Below, one piece after another: positions 56,170 to 64,000 of a DNA stretch of 64,000 nucleotides. The translations under genes were made by a program, and so were the position numbers. The stretch covers positions 1,488,001 to 1,552,000 of the forward strand of contig KV748183.1 of the NCBI GenBank assembly GCA_001692895.1, read 5' to 3'. This stretch comes from Cenococcum geophilum 1.58 (Eukaryota; Ascomycota; Dothideomycetes; Gloniales; Gloniaceae). The notes under the pieces are model-generated. The model was not told the origin of the DNA. It saw nothing but the letters and a program-made list of their open reading frames with translations, and did no database searches. Every line of letters begins with the position of its first letter. Position 1 is the first letter of the stretch.

Positions 56170-57600
56170 AGAGACAGTATTATATAAGACGAAAAGAAGT
56201 CCGCGTAAGAGGCAGGGGTTTTTTTTACCCTTATTTAATATAAAAGTAAGAAGAAGCAAATCATTAACCTACTAATAGGCTTAATCGTCCTAGAAGCAAT
56301 AGTAGGAAGCTATTTAGCTTTCTAGACGCTAAAGGTAGCAAAGAAAAGGAAGTTAAGGTAAGATTTAGAAGCTACTAGCTCTAGAGCTTAATATTAAGGT
56401 TAGCAAGAGGTATTAAGGGCTAAAGGAGGGTTAATTAATGAAGTATAAAGGTATTAAAGGTAAGGAGTATGCGTAATAATATATCCGCGTAATAGGGCTT
56501 AAGTAGGTTAATTTTATCGTTAGCGCCGCCTTAAAAATAATGCCTTTACTAACCTACTTAAGTTCCTATTCCGCTATAGGTTACATATAGACGCGGATAA
56601 AAGCTCTATCTTCTTCTAGATTTTAGCTATTTAAAGACCTTATATATCGCTTAAGCCTCACTTTTTATTAAAATTAAGATTAAGCTTAAATCCTTTATCT
56701 TACCTACTACTACTTCCTTCTTTCCTTCCTTTATAGAGAGCGGCTTTATAGGTTATTTACTCTCTAATAGAGCTTCTTATTCGCTAGCGCTGCCCATATT
56801 TACTTAACAACCTTCTTTTTTTCCTATCCTCCTCTACTACAAGCTTACCTCTATTTACTCTCCCTTAGCTTTACTACCTTTTCTTAAGACTTTTAACCGC
56901 CGCAATTACTAGTAAGCTATTATATTCCTTAATATCCATTTTATCCTTACTTATTCTAAGGCTTCTTATCCTCACCTACCCTTAAATTTAATAACTTATT
57001 ATATTTCTGCTTCTTCTATATCTCCTTCACGTTTAGAATTAATAACTTAGCTTTAACCCCGTAACGCGCTTTACCGCGTAAGCGCTTATTACACTTACTA
57101 ACCTCTTAACGCTTAAGAAGAACTTCTGCCAATAACAATACCTTCTCTTTAAGCTCTCTCGGCCTTCTTCCTCTTTTATACTAGCAGCTTTTCCTCTTCT
57201 TCTTTATCCTAAGGACTAGTTACTACCTCCTCTAGCGCTCTATAGTTGTAATTTATAAGTAAACTACTTAACCTTTTCTTCTAAAGTAACCTACGCTATT
57301 TACTAATATCTTAACAGCTGTTTTACACTGCTGCTGCTGCCTCTTCCTACTATCTCTCTATCTCTCTCGCGCTTACTCTCTCGCTCTCTTTTTAGATCTT
57401 AGAGACCTCTAACTTCTACCCTTCTTCAATAAAGGTAAGCCTATATTATTCTTACGTCACTTACTAGGGCTAGACTAATTAACTAATATATAAAATAGAT
57501 AGACGGTAAATATAATAGCTGCGCTCTAGAAACCTGCTTAGGCTGTCAATAATAGCTACTATATAGTTGCCGCTGTTAGTACCTAAGGCACTTCTACTCC
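56170..57600. other. Interval without a recognised gene
   Basis: Pyrimidine-rich on the plus strand from about 56600 to 57440 (many CTTCTT and CTCTCTC runs; CTATCTCTCTCGCGCTTACTCTC near 57353 in parts). A low-complexity coding remnant or UTR is possible. Nothing could be named. Confidence 0.35.
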
Positions 57601-57699
57601 GCCCGAGAAGACTATATATATTAGCGCCGGCTTCTACACCAAACTTATTAGCCCTTTCCCCTATATAGCTAATATTACACCTAAAGTCTACTACGTAGT

Positions 57700-59340
57700 C
57701 AACAATATCTCCGCCCGCTATAACACTAAAACTAATACCATCTAGGTCTATAATAAGTGCATTAAAACTAATCCGGAGGTTTGCTTCTATAAGAGATTAT
57801 AAATAATACTAAAGGCGTACTTGTAGTCCCCTTTGCCTGGCTAGCGGTATATAGAGCTAATAGATATATAGGAGGATGCTTTTAGTGGGAACAAGTGCTA
57901 TTAGGGCAACTCCCTAGATAAGGCCAGGATTGTTACCCTTTAAAAAAAGTAGGGATTCTAAGCTAGCAATAATATGCGGTTTTTAAGACAGGAATAGAGG
58001 TTATAGCCGTCGGTAAGGTCTTCTCTTTTACCCTTTTTTCTTTCCTTCTTCTTCTAAATCTTGCTATCTCCTATAATGCTTCTCTTCCTCTACCTTTATA
58101 TCTTGGTGCTCTTATAGTATTACTACTACTTTTTACCTTAACTTCGCAGAATATTAATAGATATCTGCTTACTAAAGCGGGACCCTTAAGTAAAGAATCT
58201 AAAAATGTCTAGCTAGTGCAAACTAACCTAGGATATTTTAACCCCCTATAAAGAATAACCTTAAAGACATTTTAGCTATAAAGCATATCCAACGCTTCCT
58301 CGCTAACCTACCTCGACATAAAAACGGCTATATTTCTCTCTATATCAAGCCACTTATAGTACTTATCTAGCCGGGGTAAAAATTAAGGAAGTATAAATTA
58401 ATTAGCTCCCATTAGATAAGGAAATAGTGGTAGATCTCTTAACAGATCTCTAATAAAATACTAAGCAGACTAGCTAGTTGGTAGTATAGCGATCGCTTAA
58501 ACTTAATCGCAACTTTATATAGTTCTTAATATAGTTACTTATTTTATTAATAGGAAAAGTAGGCGTTGGTAAGCTATTTTAGGCCTTTAAGAGGTACTTA
58601 GTAAGTATAGTAGTAAGAACCAAGCAGCCGTACTTATTGCTTTATTTAAGGAGTACAATATTAATGGAAATATTAGGTATTTTATAGCCGATAATACGGA
58701 GTTAAATAATACATATATTAAAGCAATCCTTTAAGCTCTATATCTAAATATATTAGGGGTTGTTTAGTTATAATATAGAGGCCTTAGATTTAGTTTATAA
58801 TCTAGTAATTTAAAGTAATTTTGTCTGCATAGCCTTAAAATTTTAATATTCCTCTTACCGCTCGCAAAACGCCAGAATAGTACGCTAAAATATTAGCAAC
58901 TTTACCGTATATAGCTTCTGAAATGAAGTTCTTAGCGTCATTTTAAATTACTATTACAGGACTTAACCGTAACACCCTTTTCCTACTATTTTCCACCTGT
59001 TCTACCACCGTCTTCTACTACTAGAAGTCATCCGCTAGTAACTTTAAGGAACTTTAACCGGTCGTGGGCATTATATTATATATAAGGGCTATTTCTTAAA
59101 AGGCTTCCTAAATTCTATTAGAGGATTATCGCTTACGATTACAAATAGATATATAAGTATCTTCGGCACTCATACGGGCCTCTATAGAAAGGAACATTTA
59201 ATAATTAAGAGGTTAGTACAGTAGAGGAAAAGCCTTAAGCTCCAATTTTACTACTAGCAGAGGTTATAGCTACTTAGGCAGCTATTAAAAAGCTACTATA
59301 ACCACCACCACCAATTAAAGAGACTTAGGGATAATCTTTA
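57700..59340 (+). mobile_element. hAT-type DNA transposon relic
   Basis: Forward strand. The best block (about 58550-58790) reads KSRRW.AILGL.EVLSKYSS, KNQAAVLIALFKEYNING and NIRYFIADNTELNNTYIKAI. This is the fungal hAT transposase core, in which the D of the ADN motif and the following N-D/N-T-rich stretch mark the catalytic region. Upstream, 57820-58050 reads VPFAWLAVYRANRYIGGCF and GVIS-like pieces of the amino-terminal part. Downstream to about 59340 the frame is poor and the C-terminal dimerisation region could not be seen clearly. No terminal inverted repeats or 8-bp duplication were identified. RIP-degraded. Confidence 0.6.
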
Positions 59341-61554
59341 GCTAGCCAGCCCAGCCTCTTCCTCTTCTATAAATATGCGACTTTAATTATAACCCTAGGG
59401 TATTATACATTATTATGCCAAAATAAAGCGTCTGGCTTATATTTTGACTTTATACTAGGCGGAATATCATTAAGTAGAAAATATATCTTAGTTAATTAGG
59501 CTAGGCGCACTTTCCGCGCAAAAAGGGCTGCCCTATCTAATCCGCTGCGAATCACTTTTAGCTAACTTCAAAACCAATATATCTCATAATTACGCTCTCA
59601 TATTAATTATAGTGTTAAATTTTTTAACTTAGTCTAAGTATAATAGTTATATTATTGGCCTAAAATCTTAGGTCAGAAAAGAAGAATAAGGACTTTCTCT
59701 ATTAAATATAGCTCTAGGGCCTCTATATATATATAAGGAAGGTATAAAAACCTAGGGGGGGGGGAAGTAGTAACTAAAATAGGTAGAATAAAAGGGGTAG
59801 GCAACCAAAACAAATCCGATCCTAGTCGACATATATATATCCCTAGCCTTAGGTAGGATTAGACTGCTTTACCAATCTCCCAGATATCTTTCTAGAAATG
59901 ATTTGCCTCTCTCTATCTCTATTTAAAGGAACTCTTCTACTAAGGTAATTAAGTACGTCTTATTCCTTATTAAGGTGGGTATATACTTACTAGGATAAGC
60001 TAATAAAACTAAAGGAATAGTAAAGGGGTTAATAAAGGGATTGGCCTATATAGCGTGCGGGTATAAATATATTGGGAATATAATATCTGGCGTAGCCTAG
60101 CTATAGTTACCTAGCTCCTCCGCGGAGGATAATTCGTTAAGTCCCCCTAAATATTTAATTAAGATGCTTTCCTTATTAACTTCTTCTTCTTTATTGCTAT
60201 TTCTAAAGTCTTAACCTTTATACTTATAATCCTTATTCCTCTCTCTACATATACTATATAGATAAGCTCCATTATAACGTGCTTTAGATCTCCGGCAAGT
60301 AAGGTAGGTAGTTCGTTTCCGGCCAGTATATCGCCTTATATTTAAAGTAATAGGCTCCGCGTTAGGTTAAGAGCCGTTAATAGAAGTTTCTTTAGGAGTT
60401 AAAGGACACTGCTAAGAAAGAGAAGATTTAGTAAAAGAGTTAGTAAATTTACCGTCCGTAAAATACTATATATCCGTAGAATATACCGCATTCTATATTG
60501 GTTTTAGTAACTACTTTAGGCCCTTATCTAGCAGCACTAAAAGTTCTTAATTTAGATTTTAAGAATTTTATAAACTGTATTTCTTTATTTTATTTTTAGA
60601 GGCTCCTTTTTTTTCTAATAAGCTTTAAAGCTTCTTATTCTCTTCTAATAGGCGCTTAACTTTTCTTTTAAGGTCTTTAATTAATTCTCTCTGGCGTTGG
60701 CAAAAACGGGCTTAGTTTATACGCTTACGTTCCCGTAATTTCTATAGGCAAAACTTAGCATTAGATTATATTAATTAATTAAATAGATATTTACCTTAGC
60801 CGTCTCTAGCATGGCAATATAGCAGCTGGATATTAAAAGGGGCTATATTAAAGATTCTCGCGAAAGAGAGAGAAACGGCAGCAGTATATAAGTGTTTTAC
60901 TTCTAATATCCTTAGGGGAGGGAGTATAGGTTATATACTTAAAATGTAGAAATATATAGAATTAAAGATATAGACCACTAAGAGGAGGTGGGATATAAAG
61001 TTTCTACGTATCAACGTGGCGCTAATACTAATATTATATATATAAGATAGTAGAAGAATAAAATATAAAAAGTTGAAAAGATAGACTATTAGGGAGCGGA
61101 CTGCTAAGCTAAGCCTTTAGAAGTTTTTAAGAGTCCTATATCTAGGAAACGCTATATAGGTAAAAGGAGCGAGTGAGGAAAAAAGGCTATATTAATTACC
61201 TGTAATACTTATAGGGAACACGCGTTATACTTATTGCTATTATTTAGAGTATATATACTCCTAAATTGTTTTAGTTTTAAAACGGCTTATCTTCTTAAAT
61301 AGGCAATAAGCTTTGGGGATAAATCTAATTAGCTCCTACTAAGCCTATTAAATAATTATATTAAAGGCTTATAGAATATAGAGAGTTATAGAACAAGGCT
61401 TAGGTTATCTAACCTTAAGGATCTCCCGCAATTCGGCTTAGATTATATCCAGGATAATATTAAGAGGAAAGAAAGTAATATTAGCTTCTTAATTAGCTCT
61501 CGTCTAAACTATAGCGGAACCCTAAATAGTTTAGTAGCTTATAGTAACTACTAA
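59341..61554. other. Interval with unrecognised coding-like remains
   Basis: A G-run (GGGGGGGGG) lies at 59756-59764. On the reverse strand, 60770-60540 reads as a basic, coiled-coil-like tract (LRERKRIN.ARFCQRQRELI followed by KRKVKRLLEENKKL-type residues in neighbouring frames). No family could be assigned and no gene boundaries are supported. Confidence 0.3.
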
Positions 61555-61555
61555 A

Positions 61556-61690
61556 TGCTAGACGCCTTCGCACCGCAACCACTAAATTATAGACGCCTTC
61601 GCATTACGACTACTAAATTATAGATACTTCCGCACCAGGACTACTAAATTATAAACGCTTTATACCGTAAGCACTAGTATAAAGAGCCCT
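61556..61690 (+). repeat. Four-unit tandem repeat of about 36 bp
   Basis: Units carry CTAAATTATAGACGCCTTCG and a CACCGCAACCA-type second half; the last unit is the most diverged. Confidence 0.75.
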
Positions 61691-62930
61691 ATATTAAGAT
61701 CTAATCCAATTATAATATGCGTACTAGATTTAATAGTATTAGTAATAGATCCGGTAGCTCGAGATAGTGAAAAGGATATACTTATTACTTATCTAGTATT
61801 TGTCCAGAGGGCCCTATATAGTATTACGTAATACAAGCTCCTATATAAATACTTTATTAATTTCTAGCACTCTTTAGTAGCAACGGGGATCTTAGGTACC
61901 CTACTTTTCTAACGCTTAAAGTAATATACACTCTTTTAATTGGTAATCCTTTTTATTTAAGAATAAAATGCTTAAATTTATTGCTTTTATTTAATATCCT
62001 TTAATATCTATTCCCTTCTATTTGCTACTAGTAATATATAATTATACCTAGGTTCACTATAAGTGTTTTTATCTTTGCTATACCATAAGAGCTTAGTATA
62101 CAAAATACCAGAAGACGTAAAAAAAATATTTAGTAAACGTTGTTGTAATATAAGAGTAAACACTTAAGCCATTAATACATAACTAATTTTCTATTATAGT
62201 AAATACAGGCTTAATAAAAACTGTGGTGCGCCTCTATAGGTCTATACAGAGGCCTAAGAAGCTTATATAAGAATTTCTTCTAGGTGACTGCAAATATATA
62301 TTAAACTAAGAGGCTTACTTAAATATGTATAAGAAGGTAAAAGAGGAAATAATTTAACGAATATAAAGGGGGCTGCGCATTACTGGCAAAGGGCGTATAC
62401 AATTCTCTTCTTCGTAAATACACTGTAAATAAGCATTTAGGGTAGAGAAACTAAACTATCTCTAATAAAGCATTTGATGTGTTCCAAACCTAGCGATAAG
62501 TAATAGTTATATTGTATATCCGGCCCGAACGAAACTTGCTTTAAAACGGCCCCTAAACAATAAGACCTTAGATATAGGCTAGGTAAACCTTAGCATATAT
62601 ACTTATAACGTTCTACTAACCGCCCGTCCGTTAAATATATTTGATAGCTTTTAAATGGAATAGCGGTAAATAGCTCTTTGTACACTATAGACGGTATATA
62701 CACTAATATTTATAAAGAAACTAATTTATACAATAAATACATCTATAAAAACATCTCTACCTTACCCCCGACGTGCTAAACGTCGATATCCATTAAAGAG
62801 AAAAGATACCGACCTATAATACCGTTCATTTATATTATACAAAGATCTCACTACGCGAGTTAGTGTTTTAGAGGAGATGTTTAGGCTATCGCCTATAATA
62901 TAAGTGGACGAAGCCGCCTTTATCAAGGCC
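61691..62930. other. Interval without a recognised gene
   Basis: AT-rich, RIP-mutated sequence. I see no repeat, RNA gene or coding signal that I can support. Confidence 0.35.
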
Positions 62931-63470
62931 GTTACCGGTCATATTCTCGCCCTTAAGCATTATATAGGAGCTAGACATTTTCGACCCCCAAAGACAAAAG
63001 GAGAGTGGGATTGTCCTATTAAAGATTATAACAGAAATTACTAGCGTCTAGATTTATATCATAAGCATATTAAAACTTTAGAGGGGTTTAAGCATAAGAT
63101 TCTAAGGCATTATCTTAACTAGGATACGTATCTACTGTACAGCCACTAATTTAACTCTCCTACTGGTCTTCTTTAATATAAGCGGAAAGTTTATAGTATA
63201 GAAGCTTTATTACGGACTTAAATATTTACGCCATTTATAACGTATATTAAGAAGAGTATATTATAAGATTATATTATTTTAGAAATGCTTATAGAGATAT
63301 AAACTCGCAACCGGCGGAGGCTAATAATCAAATAAAATAAACGGAAGACTCTACTATTTATACGCCTTATACAAACTCGCCAAAACCTAGCTTTAATAGC
63401 GGTGGCTAAGGAGAATCTATTTCTCTAAGCGCTAAAATAGGCCCCTTAACTTTAAAAGCCGAAGACAGTA
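62931..63470 (+). pseudogene. Unrecognised coding remnant
   Basis: One frame reads HIKTLEGFKHKILRHYL, then NSPTGLL, the IEALLRT.IFTPFITYIKKS segment, and IILEMLIEI, between about 63057 and 63300 with few stops (TAG/TAA). It looks like a genuine alpha-helical protein segment, but I do not recognise the family. Start and end are not defined. Confidence 0.35.
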
Positions 63471-64000
63471 CTTAGATACCTATTCCAACGTCTTTTATAG
63501 AAGGAGACTTTGAATTCGCTATAGCACTAAGCACTGCACCACGTATAATTAAACCTAAAGCACTAAAAGGTAAAAGGGTATTTAAGTTCTCTATAGCACC
63601 GAGCGCTGCTAAAGAGGGCTTTAGATTTACTATAGATCTATAAACTAATTTTTCTATTAGACCTAAAGTTAGAAGGGATTTTAAGTTAGGGTTATTAAGT
63701 GCCGCTATAGGTAGGTTTAGTAGAAATAGTATTAAAAGGGATTTTAGATATATAGCTCTATATATAGAGTTTCCGGTAGGTAAACTGGGGGGTTATAGTA
63801 AAGGGATTTTTAAATTTAGGATGGAATCTTACGCCGCTATATTTGGAGCGGGCTAGGGTTACTAGTTATAGCTTTAGGACTCTTAATAAAGAGATTAGAT
63901 AAAATATATTTTAAATAATATAAACTAGTTACGTCTTACTACCTATTAAGTGGGCTTATTTCTATTCTATATATAATAAATTACCATTACTTTCCCTTCT
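63471..64000 (+). other. Coding-like repetitive tail at the window edge
   Basis: A frame from about 63500 to 63830 contains a loosely repeated AIALSTAPRI.KPKALKGKR and SIAPSAAKEGFRFTID motif with phenylalanine-glycine and lysine-rich periodicity. It may be the end of the preceding remnant. Too short and too degraded to classify, and the window ends here. Confidence 0.25.

Overview
The window looks like a transposon-rich, AT-rich compartment of a filamentous ascomycete (Pezizomycotina). Most of it carries the mark of repeat-induced point mutation (RIP): CpA and TpG are scarce, TpA (especially TAG and TAA) is everywhere, and CpG is still common. Almost every recognisable gene is therefore a relic. 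No intact host gene, tRNA or rRNA was recognised. The main exception to the RIP pattern is about 0.75-3.9 kb, which keeps a normal base composition.

Layout. (1) 1-5.4 kb is a nest of Ty1/copia-type elements. A forward copia tail lies at the left edge. Its 3' LTR is split by a young 1.34-kb non-autonomous LTR element (745-2084, TSD CCTTA). Beyond it lies a reverse-strand copia element (2129-5419). (2) 5.4-7.3 kb is unrecognised RIP-degraded sequence. (3) 7.3-29.2 kb holds four same-direction copies or pieces of one Tad1/I-like LINE joined head to tail. Copy 2 is split by a 2.96-kb TIR element made almost entirely of minisatellites (13643-16602, TSD TA). Copy 3 is split by a Ty3/gypsy chromovirus (18604-26758, TSD ACTAG), which itself contains a 338-bp MITE. 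(4) At 29.19 kb the fourth LINE copy stops abruptly, and a DUF3435 tyrosine-recombinase gene of the kind that heads Starship elements begins about 400 bp later.

(5) From 29.6 to 64 kb the content changes. Apart from one solo copia LTR and one hAT relic, retroelements are absent. There are decayed genes of fungal self/non-self recognition type: a HET-TPR protein with about 30 copies of a 30-32-residue repeat (34.26-38.86 kb), a second HET-domain gene (48.2-49.9 kb), a HeLo-like/STAND N-terminal domain gene (51.75-50.45 kb, reverse) and a TPR fragment with the same EVM-type repeat (53.5-53.8 kb). There are also two copies of a fungal nuclease-like gene fragment (39.4 and 54.35 kb) and several coding-looking tracts that I could not name. 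Large non-coding satellites interrupt this, above all a 67-bp repeat array of about 43 units at 45.2-48.1 kb. A short hairpin-bearing motif recurs six times in both orientations.

Interpretation. The left border through a LINE, the DUF3435 gene facing inward and the NLR/HET-type cargo are together what a decayed Starship-like cargo transposon would look like. The right border is not in the window, so this stays a hypothesis.
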